In this document: piece after piece, positions 1 through 9,161 of the stretch
Layout of the letters: every line of letters begins with the position of its first letter
How positions within the stretch are numbered: position 1 is the first letter of the stretch
NCBI GenBank assembly: GCA_050012675.1
Contig: JBEKGS010000001.1
Location: 128,992-192,991 of the forward strand
Source: Fen-455 sp050012675
GTDB taxonomy: Bacteria > Actinomycetota > Acidimicrobiia > Acidimicrobiales > Bog-793
Direction of reading: 5' to 3'
DNA: 64,000 bases
Program-made: the position numbers and the translations under genes
Notes under the pieces: model-generated
Database searches by the model: none
What the model was told of the DNA's origin: nothing
The model's input: only the letters and a program-made list of their open reading frames with translations

Positions 1-486
1 CACGAGGCCCTCGAGATCACCTCGGGCCCGGTCGCCATCCGCTGGCCGAAGAGCGAGGCCTGCTCTGATCCGCATGTGGGTTCCGGGCTGCGGGCACGCA
101 GGCTCCGCGCCGGGTCCCGTGTCTGTCTCATAGGCGTCGGGAAGCTCGTCTCGGCCTGTGAGCACGCAGCGCAGATCCTGGCTGGAAAGGGCGTCGACGT
201 CACCGTTTGGGACGCCCGCGCAGTCGCGCCATTAGACCCGGCCATGATCGAAGATGCCCTGGCCCACGAGCTCGTCGTCTCCGCCGAGGACGGCATCCGC
301 GAGGGTGGAGCGGGGTCCAGGATCATCGCCTCGCTTCGCCGTGCGTCCCCGACTGGCACCGGCCCGGTGGCCGTCAACTGCGGCGTGCCCACGGCTTACC
401 TGCCCCACGGCGACGCCGCCGACATCCTCTCGCGCCTCGGCCTCGACGGCCCGGGACTGACCAGGATGGTGCTCGACAACCTCTGA
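1..486 (+). CDS. dxs: 1-deoxy-D-xylulose-5-phosphate synthase, C-terminal part (partial)
   Basis: The reading frame is open from the first base, so the gene is cut by the window edge and about 161 C-terminal residues remain. DXS condenses pyruvate and glyceraldehyde-3-phosphate with thiamine diphosphate, the first step of the non-mevalonate isoprenoid pathway. The visible part is the transketolase C-terminal domain: GPVAIRWPK at the very start, then LIGVGKLVSACEHAA, VTVWDARAVAPLDPAMI and VVSAEDGIREGGAGS, all in the order and spacing of DXS. A general transketolase or pyruvate dehydrogenase E1-beta subunit shares the fold, but the VTVWDAR and EDG-GGxGS blocks favour DXS. The next gene starts 151 bases downstream and is not obviously co-functional. 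Confidence 0.88.
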   Translation, partial: HEALEITSGPVAIRWPKSEACSDPHVGSGLRARRLRAGSRVCLIGVGKLVSACEHAAQILAGKGVDVTVWDARAVAPLDPAMIEDALAHELVVSAEDGIREGGAGSRIIASLRRASPTGTGPVAVNCGVPTAYLPHGDAADILSRLGLDGPGLTRMVLDNL

Positions 487-637
487 GAGACCAGCCACGG
501 CTCGCCCGCTTTACGCCTGGGTCCCGCCGTTCGGACAGGGCAGGCCCGTCGCGGGGCCTCGGGGTGCTCGCGTAACCTTGCCCCGGATCCGTCCGCAAGG
601 CGCGCCTTCCCGTCCCTTAACAGAATCGAGGAACACC

Positions 638-1984
638 ATGGCCCAGGTCGTCTCCGCCGAGGAGGCCACGCCCGTCAACGCCTCAGATGCCCACGTGTTC
701 TACTCCTGGTCGGCACAGGCGCAGATCAAGCCGATGCTCATCACGCGAGCCGAAGGCTCCTACGTCTTCGACGACAAGGCCAAGCGTTATCTCGACTTCT
801 CGTGCCAGCTCGTCAATACAAACATCGGCCATCAGCACCCCAAGGTCGTGGCCGCCATCAAGGCGCAGGCGGACCGGCTCTGCACGGTGAGCCCGCTGCA
901 CGCCAACGACATGCGCAACGAGGCCGCGCGCCTCATCTGCGAGCTCGCCCCCGACGGCTTCAACAAGGTCCTTTTCACCTGCGACGGTTCGGAGGCGATC
1001 GAGCACGCGTCCCGCATGGCCAGGCTCCACACCGGCCGGATCAAGCTGTTGGCCAGGTACCGCTCCTACCACGGGAGCACGACGACGGCCACCAACTTGA
1101 CGGGGGAGCCGAGGCGTTGGGCCAACGACCACGGCAGCGCGGGAGTCGTGCACTTTTTCGGCCCGTTCCTGTACCGGTCCGCGTTCCATTCCGCCGACGA
1201 GGCCGAGGAGTGCCGGAGGGCCCTCGAGCACCTGGAGCAGACCGTGCTCTTGGAAGGGCCGTCGACCATCGCGGGCATCGTTCTGGAAACCGTTCCCGGC
1301 ACGGCGGGCATCATGCCGCCGCCTCCCGGCTACCTCGCAGGGGTGCGCGAGATCTGCGACCGTCACGGCATCGTCCTCATCACCGACGAGGTGATGGCCG
1401 GGTTCGGCAGGACAGGGAAGTGGTTCGCATTCGAGAACTACGGCGTCGTGCCGGACCTGGTGACCTTCGCCAAGGGCGTGAACTCCGGCTACGTGCCCCT
1501 CGGGGGCGTCGTCATCTCCGACCCGATCGCCGCCAGCTTCGAAGAGCGCGTCTACGCGGGCGGCCACACCTACTCGGGCCATCCGCTCGCGTGCGCGGCG
1601 GCGGTGGCGACCATCAACACCATGAAGGAGGAGGCGATGGTCGAAAACGCCGCCTTCATCGGCGAGAAGGTGCTCGGACCAGGTCTCGCCGAGCTCGCCG
1701 ACCGCCATGCCTGCGTCGGCGAGGTGCGCGGCCTCGGTGTGTTCTGGGCCTTGGAGCTTGTGAAGGACAAGGCGACCCGCGAGCCGATCGCTCCCTACGG
1801 CGGCACCAGTGCCGCAATGGCGGACCTCGTCCGCGCCTGCAAGGAGCGGGGCCTGCTGCCGTTCACGAACTTCAACCGGCTGCACGCGGTGCCGCCCTGC
1901 AACGTGAGCGAAGCCGAAGCCCGCGAGGGGATCGAGATACTCGACGAGGCGCTCACGGCCGCCGACGCCTACTGCACGGCGTAG
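638..1984 (+). CDS. Class III PLP aminotransferase, taurine-pyruvate-transaminase-like
   Basis: A 448-residue class III (omega) aminotransferase. The ATG at 638 is preferred because GAGGA lies about 7 bases upstream; an earlier in-frame start at 578 would add an unconserved tail. Visible blocks are the N-terminal YLDFSCQLVNTNIGHQHP, the cofactor-binding TCDGSEAIEHASRMAR, DEVMAGFGRTG with the PLP-contacting Asp, and TFAKGVNSG whose Lys (about residue 279) should carry PLP. The HVFYSW start and the VHFFGPFLYRS block resemble taurine- or beta-alanine-pyruvate transaminases, but substrate cannot be read from sequence. It lies just upstream of a three-gene ABC importer on the same strand, so it may act on the imported compound; that is inference. 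Confidence 0.85.
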   Translation: MAQVVSAEEATPVNASDAHVFYSWSAQAQIKPMLITRAEGSYVFDDKAKRYLDFSCQLVNTNIGHQHPKVVAAIKAQADRLCTVSPLHANDMRNEAARLICELAPDGFNKVLFTCDGSEAIEHASRMARLHTGRIKLLARYRSYHGSTTTATNLTGEPRRWANDHGSAGVVHFFGPFLYRSAFHSADEAEECRRALEHLEQTVLLEGPSTIAGIVLETVPGTAGIMPPPPGYLAGVREICDRHGIVLITDEVMAGFGRTGKWFAFENYGVVPDLVTFAKGVNSGYVPLGGVVISDPIAASFEERVYAGGHTYSGHPLACAAAVATINTMKEEAMVENAAFIGEKVLGPGLAELADRHACVGEVRGLGVFWALELVKDKATREPIAPYGGTSAAMADLVRACKERGLLPFTNFNRLHAVPPCNVSEAEAREGIEILDEALTAADAYCTA

Positions 1985-2174
1985 CCCTCGCCCCGGGCGT
2001 TGCGGCAGGTCATGGGGCTGCGGCCAGTACTATTCATCAGTCGGCCCTTAGGGTGGGGGGACCACCGCTGATGAAAGAGGAGCGTCCGCGATTCAATTCT
2101 CCGTCCGAACGCTTTCCCGTTCCGCTGCTCGCGCCCGCGCTCGCGTCCCCGCCCTTTTTTCGGGGCCAGCGACG

Positions 2175-3200
2175 CTGAGGCGAGCACTCAGGTTTGCCTT
2201 CATCGTCGTTCTGGCGCTCTTGTTGGCGGCCTGTGCGGCCGCCTCACCGTCCGGCACCGGACACGTGACGATCACGCTCTACAACGGCCAGCACATACAG
2301 ACCACCGACGCCCTCGTGGCGGCGTTCGAGAAGGCGACCGGCATAGGCGTCGACGTGCGCAACGACGACGAGGACGTCCTCGACGCCGAGATCATCGCGG
2401 AGGGGGCGCGGTCGCCCGCGGACGTGATCTTCACCGAGAACTCCCCGGCCCTCGAGTACCTGCAGGCAAAGGCCCTGCTCGCCCCCGTCTACCGCTCGAC
2501 GCTCGAGCACACTCCGGCGCGGTACAACTCACCGCAGGCGGACTGGGTCGGCATCTCCGCCCGCGTCAGCGTCATCATCTACAACCCGGGCCTGATCCAA
2601 AAGAACGCCCTGCCGACCCACGTCCTCGAGCTCGCCGACCCCCGTTACAAGGGCAAACTCGCCTTCGCGGCGGGTGAGACGGACTTCCAGCCGATAGTCA
2701 CCTCTGTGCTGCGCACCTACGGCAAGGCCGCCACCCTCAGATGGCTGGAAGGCATGAAGACCAACGCGGGAAGCCACGTCTACCCCGACAACGAGACCAT
2801 CTCGACGATGGTGAACCGCGGGGTCGTCGCCCTCGGGGTCGTAAACCAGTACTACTGGTACCGCATGCGCGCCGAGATCGGCGCCTCGAACATCCGCTCG
2901 CGGATCGCCTACTTCGCGGCGCAGGACCCCGGTTACGTGCTCGACATCTCGGGCGCCGGGATCTTGAAGTCGTCCCGGCACAAGGCGGCTGCGCAGAGGT
3001 TCCTCGCCTTCCTCGTCTCCGCACGGGGACAGGAGATCATCGCCCACTCGATCAGCTTCGAGTACCCGATCGCCTCGGGCGTGAAGACCGTGCAGCCCGA
3101 GACGCCCTTCGCCGAGCTGAAGCCGAACCCGATCTCCGTCGGTGAGCTCGGCACCGGTTCGCAGGCGATCAGCCTGCTTCGCGACGTGCAGCTGCTCTGA
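2175..3200 (+). CDS. ABC transporter substrate-binding lipoprotein, Fe(III)/FbpA-like
   Basis: About 341 residues. A complete lipoprotein signal (RR-x-LR, hydrophobic FIVVLALLLAAC with lipobox Cys near residue 20) is read only if translation begins at the CTG at 2175; the first ATG/GTG/TTG in this frame is TTG 2220, in the middle of that signal. The mature part is a periplasmic-binding-protein type 2 domain: ITLYNGQHIQTTDALVAAF near the start, then DVIFTENSPAL, and NQYYWYR around residues 219-225. A pair of adjacent tyrosines at this place coordinates ferric iron in FbpA/FutA proteins. It is followed after 2 bases by its permease. Iron is the best guess; phosphonate or thiamine binding proteins share the fold. 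Confidence 0.8.
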   Translation: MRRALRFAFIVVLALLLAACAAASPSGTGHVTITLYNGQHIQTTDALVAAFEKATGIGVDVRNDDEDVLDAEIIAEGARSPADVIFTENSPALEYLQAKALLAPVYRSTLEHTPARYNSPQADWVGISARVSVIIYNPGLIQKNALPTHVLELADPRYKGKLAFAAGETDFQPIVTSVLRTYGKAATLRWLEGMKTNAGSHVYPDNETISTMVNRGVVALGVVNQYYWYRMRAEIGASNIRSRIAYFAAQDPGYVLDISGAGILKSSRHKAAAQRFLAFLVSARGQEIIAHSISFEYPIASGVKTVQPETPFAELKPNPISVGELGTGSQAISLLRDVQLL

Positions 3201-3202
3201 CC

Positions 3203-4768
3203 GTGGCAGCAAGATCCGCCCGGCGGCGGCCGAAGGTCCTTGTCGGTACATCCCTGCTCGTCGTGGCCGTGCTGGCGCTCCCGCTCGCCTTCCTTCTGAC
3301 CGAGTCTGCCGGTGCGGGCGTGTCCAACGTCTGGCACCTCATCTGGCGCTCGCTCACGGCGAGCCTTCTGTGGAACACGGTCCGGCTCACTTTCGTCGTC
3401 ACGCTCCTTTGTGCGGTGATCGGGACACTCGCCGCATATGGCGTCGAGCGGACCGACCTGCCCGGCCGGAGCATCTGGGCTGTGCTGGTCGTGGTCCCTT
3501 TCGCCATCCCGGACTTCGTCGTGAGCTTCGGCTGGTCGTCGATTTCGACCTGGGTGCAGGGCTTCAGGGGAGCGGTGCTCGTCATGACGCTGGCCGTCTA
3601 CCCCCTCGTGTACCTGCCCGTCGCCGCCAGCCTGCGCGGAGCCGACCCGGGTCAGGAGGAGATCGCCCGCAGCCTCGGGGCCGGACGTGTGAAGACCTTC
3701 TTCCGCATCACCGTCGGCCAGGCGCGCCGGGCCATCTTGGGCGGGTGCCTTCTCGTGGCCCTCGTCATCCTCGCCGAGTACGGCGCTTTTGAGATCCTCG
3801 GGTTCCAGACCTTCACGACGGAGATCTTCACGGAGTTCAACATCGTCGACACCTCGGTGGCCTGTGCCCTCTCGCTCGTGCTCGTTTTGCTGAGCCTCTT
3901 CGTGCTCGCGGGCGAGAGCGTCTCGGGAGGACGCGGCCGGCTGGGCCGCACGGGTCCGGGGGCCCAGAGGGTGCTCACCCGAAGCCACCTCGGTCGCGCG
4001 CGCCTGCCCGTGCTCCTCGGTTACTCGCTGCTCGTCCTGGCCGCTTTAGGGGTGCCGATCGGGTCGTCGGTCTACTGGATCTTCGAGGGCGGTGCACACG
4101 CCCTCACAGGAGCCTCGCTCGCCTCCGCCGCGTTGCACACGGCCGGCTACAGCCTCGGCGCCGCTTTAGTGGCTACGGCGATGGCGTTGCCGGTCGCACT
4201 GCTCGTCGCCCGCCACCCCGGGCGGCTGCACCTGTTCTTGGAGCGCTCCACGTTCCTCGTGCTCGCCATGCCCGGCCTCGTCGTCGCGCTCGCTCTCGCC
4301 TACTTCACCACCCGCTACGCGGACAGCTTCGGTTACCAGACGGCACCCCTCCTCGTCCTCGCCTACTCGATCATGTTCTTCCCGCTCGCCCTCGTGTGCG
4401 TGCGGGCCTCGGTGGCACAGTCACCCGTGTCCCTCGAGGAGGTGGCGGCCTCGCTCGGGGTGCGCCGCCTCCCGGCGCTCGTGAGGGTGACCCTCCCCCT
4501 CGTCGCCCCCGGGGTGGCAGCGGGCTTCTGCCTCGTGTTCTTATCGGCTGTGACCGAGCTCACCGCGACCTTGATCCTCATACCCACCAACGCCGAGACG
4601 CTCGCGACCCAGTTCTGGGCCTATCAACAGAACCTCTCCTATGGCCAGGCTGCCCCGTTCGCGCTCGTCATCATTGCCGTCGCGGCCGTGCCGAGCTACG
4701 TGCTCGGTCGTTTCTTCGACCGGCTTCCCCGGCGCGGGCACGCGCAGGCACCTGTGGTCGTGACGTGA
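3203..4768 (+). CDS. ABC transporter permease, two fused domains (FbpB-type)
   Basis: A 521-residue integral membrane protein starting at GTG 3203, two bases after the binding-protein stop. It is a tandem of two BPD_transp_1 permease halves, each with about six membrane segments. Each half carries an EAA loop that docks on the ATPase: EEIARSLGAGRVKTFFRI around residues 153-170 and EEVAASLGVRRLPALVRV around residues 412-429. The fused layout is typical of ferric iron permeases (FbpB, AfuB, FutB) and of some thiamine and phosphonate systems. The ATPase gene begins inside its last codons with a 4-base GTGA overlap, so the three proteins are translationally coupled and should form one importer. 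Confidence 0.88.
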   Translation: MAARSARRRPKVLVGTSLLVVAVLALPLAFLLTESAGAGVSNVWHLIWRSLTASLLWNTVRLTFVVTLLCAVIGTLAAYGVERTDLPGRSIWAVLVVVPFAIPDFVVSFGWSSISTWVQGFRGAVLVMTLAVYPLVYLPVAASLRGADPGQEEIARSLGAGRVKTFFRITVGQARRAILGGCLLVALVILAEYGAFEILGFQTFTTEIFTEFNIVDTSVACALSLVLVLLSLFVLAGESVSGGRGRLGRTGPGAQRVLTRSHLGRARLPVLLGYSLLVLAALGVPIGSSVYWIFEGGAHALTGASLASAALHTAGYSLGAALVATAMALPVALLVARHPGRLHLFLERSTFLVLAMPGLVVALALAYFTTRYADSFGYQTAPLLVLAYSIMFFPLALVCVRASVAQSPVSLEEVAASLGVRRLPALVRVTLPLVAPGVAAGFCLVFLSAVTELTATLILIPTNAETLATQFWAYQQNLSYGQAAPFALVIIAVAAVPSYVLGRFFDRLPRRGHAQAPVVVT

Positions 4769-5874
4769 TCGACCTCGAGTTGACCGGCATCTCCAAGTCC
4801 TACGGCTCCCAAGCCGTGCTACAGGGTCTCGACCTCGCGGTCGTCGCAGGATCGTTCACCTCCATCCTCGGGCCCTCGGGCAGCGGGAAGACCACGCTCT
4901 TGCGCGTGATCGCCGGCTTCGAGCGCGCCGACCGGGGCGTGGTCCGCCTGGGGGGAGAGGTCGTCGACGACGCTGAGCACTATCTGGCGCCTGACCGTCG
5001 CCGTATCGGCTTCGTCCCCCAGGAAGGCAGCCTGTTCCCGCACATGTCCGTGGAGCAGAACGTGGGCTTCGGCCTGCCCCGCGGCGAGCGTCGCGGCCGG
5101 CGCGTCGGCGAGCTGTTGGACATGGTCGGGCTCAAAGGCCTCGAGAGGCGTTATCCCCACCAGCTCTCGGGTGGCCAGCAACAGCGTGTCGCCCTCGCCC
5201 GCGCGCTCGCGATCGAACCGTCGCTGGTTCTTCTGGACGAGCCGTTCGCCTCGCTCGACGCCGCCCTCCGGGCCCAGCTGCGCCAGGATGTCCGGCGCGT
5301 GCTCAAGACCGCCGGCACGACCGTGCTGCTCGTGACCCACGACCAGGACGAGGCGCTCTCGCTCGCCGATCGGGTGGCGGTGATCCACGACGGGCGGATC
5401 GGCCAGTGCGACACGCCCATGGCGCTCTACACACACCCCGCCAGCCCCGAGCTCGCCCTCGGTCTCGGGGAGACGAACTTCCTTCGCGGCACGGCGCGTG
5501 GCGGTGGCGCCGAGACCGCCCTCGGTGAGCTCATGATCGAGGACCGTGCGCACCCCGGCGCCGGCCGGCTCGAGGGCGAGAGCCTCGTCGTCCTCGTCCG
5601 CCCCGAGCAGATAGTGGTCTCGGCGGTGCAGGGTGAGGACCGCCGGACCGCCCGTGTCCTCGACTCGGAGTTCTACGGCCATGACGCCGTGGTGAGACTG
5701 CGGGCCGAATGGGACGCATCGCTGACCCTCGTCGCCCGCACGTCGGAGGCCGGGTCCCTGCCAGAGGTGGGCGCGCGGGTGGCGCTGTCGGTCCGCGGGC
5801 GAGTCGTCGCCTGGCCCGCGGCCTTGCCGGAGAGCCGCACCCAAGTCGGGGACGGCACCGTGGGCGGCTCGTGA
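4765..5874 (+). CDS. ABC transporter ATP-binding protein (FbpC/PotA-type)
   Basis: A 369-residue nucleotide-binding subunit. The GTG at 4765 overlaps the permease stop (GTGA) and gives the normal N-terminus VIDLELTGISKSYG. Walker A GPSGSGKT lies near residue 37, the Q-loop in FVPQEGSLFPHM, the signature LSGGQQQR near residue 133, Walker B LVLLDEPF and the switch His in LLVTHDQDEA. The C-terminal roughly 130 residues form the TOBE/OB regulatory region seen in CUT1 and ferric iron ATPases, with VLVRPEQI as its landmark. It powers import through the permease encoded upstream. Family assignment is firm; the transported compound is inferred from the binding protein. Confidence 0.9.
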   Translation: MIDLELTGISKSYGSQAVLQGLDLAVVAGSFTSILGPSGSGKTTLLRVIAGFERADRGVVRLGGEVVDDAEHYLAPDRRRIGFVPQEGSLFPHMSVEQNVGFGLPRGERRGRRVGELLDMVGLKGLERRYPHQLSGGQQQRVALARALAIEPSLVLLDEPFASLDAALRAQLRQDVRRVLKTAGTTVLLVTHDQDEALSLADRVAVIHDGRIGQCDTPMALYTHPASPELALGLGETNFLRGTARGGGAETALGELMIEDRAHPGAGRLEGESLVVLVRPEQIVVSAVQGEDRRTARVLDSEFYGHDAVVRLRAEWDASLTLVARTSEAGSLPEVGARVALSVRGRVVAWPAALPESRTQVGDGTVGGS

Positions 5875-5916
5875 CGGCGCGGGCCGCCCGGGCCGGTCCC
5901 GCGAGATGATGGTTTC

Positions 5917-7110
5917 ATGACACGCCGCCCCGCCACCTGGAGGTCGCGCCCGTCGCGAGGGCACCGATACCTGCCGTGCGCGACAGGGGCGCTCCTGAGC
6001 GTGCTCTTTGTCTCGTTCGCGCCGGGGACCGCCGCCCCTTTGGGCACCGAGGCTGTGGCCACGCCGCAGGTCGCGACCCCGAACGTCGCCTGCGCCGGGG
6101 CCGGTGCCGTCTCCACCTGGACCCTCTCGCGGCTCGCCTCTCAGGTCGTCGTCGTTCCCGTCGACGAGAGCGAGGTCGCTTCGGTGGCGCCCGAGGTCGC
6201 CGCCGGGGTGGGTGGGGTGATCCTGCTCGGGGCGAGCGCACCCTCAGACCTCAAAGCGGCGCTCGGTCACCTCGCCGCAACGGCGCCCGACGGCATCGCC
6301 CCGTTCGTGATGACCGATGAGGAAGGTGGCGTGATCCAGCGCATGGCGAACCTGGTCGGGTCCATCCCCTCGGCGAGGCAGATGGGCGCCACCATGACGA
6401 CGTCGGAGATCCGCCTTCTGGCCACGAACCTCGCCCGGCGCATGCTGGCGGCGGGCGTGACGATGGACCTTGCTCCGGTGCTCGACGTCGACGGCGGCCA
6501 GGGTCCCGACAACGAGGACCCGGACGGCACGCGCTCGTTCAGTGCCGACGAGAAGATCGCGTCGGAGGACGGGCTCGTCTTCGCGGCCGGGCTCGAGGCG
6601 GGCGGGATCGTGCCCGTCGTCAAGCACTTCCCCGGCCTCGGCGGGGCGACGGGCAACACCGACGTCATGCCGGCCTCCACACCGCCGTGGAGCACCCTCA
6701 AACATGACGGGCTCATCCCCTTCGAGGACGCGATCGAGGCGAAGGTCCCGGCGGTCATGATCTCCAACGCCACGGTTCCCGGGCTGACCGGCGTTCCTGC
6801 GAGTGTCTCCCCTGCCGTCATCACGGGGCTGCTGCGCCATCAGCTCGGCTTCAAGGGCCTCGTCATCACCGACTCGCTCTCGGCTGTAGCCCTCAGCGCT
6901 GCCGGGTACACGGTCCCCGAAGCGACCGTGGCGGCTTTGGAGGCGGGCGCGGACATGGTGCTGTTCGACGCGGACCCGACAGCTGTGGCGTCGGTCACGA
7001 AGGAAACGATCTCCGCGGTGACGGCCGCTGTGAGCGCGGGCAAGCTGGGGCGTTCCCGGCTCGTGAGCGCCGTCACTCACATCCTCGATGTCAAGCACTT
7101 CAAGTGCTGA
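5917..7110 (+). CDS. Secreted glycoside hydrolase family 3, NagZ/beta-hexosaminidase-like
   Basis: A 397-residue protein with an N-terminal Arg-rich stretch and a hydrophobic segment (ATGALLSVLFVSF), consistent with a Sec signal or anchor. The remainder is a single GH3 TIM barrel. FVMTDEEGGVIQRM near residue 130 and MDLAPVLDVDGG match the NagZ sugar site. KHFPGLGG replaces the usual KHFPGHGDT, so the His of the NagZ catalytic loop is not obviously present. GLVITDSLSAVAL gives the expected nucleophile Asp of the TDS block. NagZ-type enzymes cleave N-acetylglucosamine from muropeptides or chitin-like chains. The changed loop makes the exact activity uncertain. It starts 43 bases after the ABC ATPase gene and may be read through from it. 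Confidence 0.8.
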   Translation: MTRRPATWRSRPSRGHRYLPCATGALLSVLFVSFAPGTAAPLGTEAVATPQVATPNVACAGAGAVSTWTLSRLASQVVVVPVDESEVASVAPEVAAGVGGVILLGASAPSDLKAALGHLAATAPDGIAPFVMTDEEGGVIQRMANLVGSIPSARQMGATMTTSEIRLLATNLARRMLAAGVTMDLAPVLDVDGGQGPDNEDPDGTRSFSADEKIASEDGLVFAAGLEAGGIVPVVKHFPGLGGATGNTDVMPASTPPWSTLKHDGLIPFEDAIEAKVPAVMISNATVPGLTGVPASVSPAVITGLLRHQLGFKGLVITDSLSAVALSAAGYTVPEATVAALEAGADMVLFDADPTAVASVTKETISAVTAAVSAGKLGRSRLVSAVTHILDVKHFKC

Positions 7111-7130
7111 GCGCGGCGGCGCCGCCCCCT
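7094..7130 (+). terminator. Possible terminator hairpins after the GH3 gene
   Basis: AGCACTT-C-AAGTGCT overlaps the stop codon of the GH3 gene. It is followed by the 12-base perfect palindrome GGCGGCGCCGCC at 7115-7126 and a short CCCCTCTTT tract. This could end transcription of the upstream gene. There is no long T run, so the call is weak. Confidence 0.3.
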
Positions 7131-7299
7131 CTTTGATCCGGGCCGCTTTTCTGCCCGGACTGGCGGCGTCCTAGACTCGCAGACAGACCGCTCAAGGTCA
7201 TCGCTCGCGTTCAGGGTTCCTACCGGCTCCTCGGAGAAGGGCAGGCCCCGGCCACCTCACATGGTCACCCGGAGACGCCAAGGGCACGGAGGTACCGTC

Positions 7300-8559
7300 A
7301 TGGAAACGTCCGAAGTAATCGCCGGCGCCGAGGAGCAAGTCGTCGACGAGGCAGTCGCCGAGCTCGAGCCCCGTCACACGAGCGACCAGACCTCGAGTCC
7401 GGAGATGCGCCACCGGCACCTGCGGGACCTGTTCCGGCTCGTGGTCAAGTGCGTGCAACAAGGCAGTGCCGAGCCGATCATCGCCTCGTGTCAACAGCTC
7501 GCGGCGGACCGCTTCGCGGCAGGTTTCGACATCAGCGAGGTGCAAGGAGAGTTCAACGTCCTGGAGGAGGTGCTCTGGCGCGTAGTGGCTGAGCACCTGG
7601 CCGGCGACCAGCGCATCGAGGCACTCGAGCTCCTCAACACGGTCTTCGGGGCGGGAAGGGATGCCTTGGCGCGTACCTATGTCGCTCTCGCTGGCAGCCG
7701 GAACCCTTCGAAGGACGAGCAGCCCGCCGCGTCGCCAGCAGGCGACGGCCCGGGTGAGGACCCGGCGAAGGACCTCGTGAATGGCACCCTCGCCATAGAG
7801 GTCATGGGCAGGGTAGGCGTCATCACCCTCGGTGACAGGCACCGGCGCAACGCCATCAGCGCCGCTTTGGCGAACGGCATCGTGGCGGCGCTCGAGCACT
7901 TGCGGACCGAGGACGTGCGCGCGGTCGTGCTCCGGGCGGCGGCGGGGATGCGCGTGTGGTCGTCGGGACGTGACATAACCGAGCTTCCCCGGGGCCGACG
8001 CGACCCGCTCGCCTACAACGACCCTCTCGAGGAGCTGATCCGTGAGGTGCGCACGTTCCCGGCCCCGGTGATCGCGATGGTGCACGGTTCGGTGTGGGGT
8101 GGGGCTTTCGACCTCGTGCTCAGCTGCGACATGGTCATCGCCGACGAGACGGCGATGTTCGCCATCACACCTGCCAACCTCGGGCTCCCCTACAACACGA
8201 CGGGGCTGCTCCACTTCCTCGGGCGCCTCCCGATCAACCTCATAAAGGAGCTGTTCTTCGTGGCCGCGCCCGTCGATGCCCACAAGGCCAAGGAGTGGCT
8301 GATCATCAACCACCTGGTGGAGGCGACCGAGCTCGAGGCCTACACCTTGGACCTGGCCGCGACCATGGCGTCGAAGTCACCTCTCGCCATCTCGGTGATC
8401 AAAGAGCAGCTGCGCGTCCTCAACGACTACCAGCCCATCGCGGCCCAGGTCTACGAGCGCATCCAAGGCCTGCGTCGGGAGGCTTACGACTCGAGCGACT
8501 ATCTCGAGGGCCTGAACGCCTTCGCCGAGAAGCGACAGCCGGTCTTCCGGGGCACCTGA
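7300..8559 (+). CDS. scpB: Methylmalonyl-CoA decarboxylase with extra N-terminal RsbRD-like helical domain
   Basis: A 419-residue fusion. The ATG at 7300 has GGAGGT at 7288-7293 six bases upstream. From about residue 160 the protein follows E. coli ScpB closely: the RRNAIS block, FSAGHDI-like VWSSGRDITELP, GRRDPLAYNDPLEEL, HGSVWGGAFDLVLSCD, NLGLPYNTTGL and the C-terminal RIQGLRREAYDSSDYLEGLNAF. ScpB is a crotonase-fold enzyme that decarboxylates methylmalonyl-CoA to propionyl-CoA. ScpB is normally about 261 residues, so about 155 residues are extra. They are mostly helical; RFAAGFDISEVQGEFNVLEE and DALARTYVALA resemble the RsbRD N-terminal (stressosome or histidine-kinase sensor) domain. That domain call is from pattern memory and moderate. 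Confidence 0.85.
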   Translation: METSEVIAGAEEQVVDEAVAELEPRHTSDQTSSPEMRHRHLRDLFRLVVKCVQQGSAEPIIASCQQLAADRFAAGFDISEVQGEFNVLEEVLWRVVAEHLAGDQRIEALELLNTVFGAGRDALARTYVALAGSRNPSKDEQPAASPAGDGPGEDPAKDLVNGTLAIEVMGRVGVITLGDRHRRNAISAALANGIVAALEHLRTEDVRAVVLRAAAGMRVWSSGRDITELPRGRRDPLAYNDPLEELIREVRTFPAPVIAMVHGSVWGGAFDLVLSCDMVIADETAMFAITPANLGLPYNTTGLLHFLGRLPINLIKELFFVAAPVDAHKAKEWLIINHLVEATELEAYTLDLAATMASKSPLAISVIKEQLRVLNDYQPIAAQVYERIQGLRREAYDSSDYLEGLNAFAEKRQPVFRGT

Positions 8560-9161
8560 GCCTGGAGGTCCTGGAACAAGGCGCCCGGAACCGGGTGCAG
8601 GCGCCGACGAACAGCTCGAGCGCACGGGCGACTTGAGCTGCGACCTCGCAGTCGCCGGGGCTTGGTTCGAAGAGCTGCCGCCAGGAGCAGGTCCACGTGC
8701 TTGCCCGAGAGAGCTCCCCGAAGCCGCGCAGCCGGCGCAGCCCCGATGGCCATTCTTGTGACGGGCGTTGTCCCGGCGCCCGACGCAGAGGCGCAACGAC
8801 CAGAGGAAGAACCGGCTTATTGGCGAGGGCTCTGCGCAGCAGCTGGCGCGGACCGATCTACCCCGTTGTTCCCACACGTTTCTTCGCAGCCCCGTCGCGC
8901 AACAGCCGGCGGTTCGTTCGAGTACGAGAGCCTCGTCGAAGGTGCCGGTCACGAATCGCGTTTCGGCCGCAACCTTTCATGAACGACAAGTCGACGAGGA
9001 CTTTCCCGTGCAGATCGTCACCCAGTCCTTGCGTGCAGCCGACGACCGCGAGGACCAACTGTTGACCCGCGCGGCGCCTTGGGTGCCCTAAGAGGGCAAA
9101 GGCCACCGGCTCGCAACACCGTCACGGACCCGCCATCGTTCCATCGGGCAACCGAAATGGT
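8560..9161. other. Non-coding gap upstream of the phosphonate operon
   Basis: About 600 bases between the decarboxylase gene and the PHO-box-like repeat. Open frames of 80-190 codons exist on both strands but show no recognisable domain, no good ribosome-binding site and shifting amino-acid composition. I see no RNA gene. The right end becomes less GC-rich, as expected of a promoter region. Confidence 0.5.

Noticed and set aside
683..1885. A 400-codon minus-strand frame opposite the first aminotransferase
   Set aside because: Antisense of a clear gene, with composition bias and no motif.
8662..9106. Several 80-120-codon frames in the gap before the phosphonate operon
   Set aside because: They overlap each other, lack ribosome sites and recognisable sequence.
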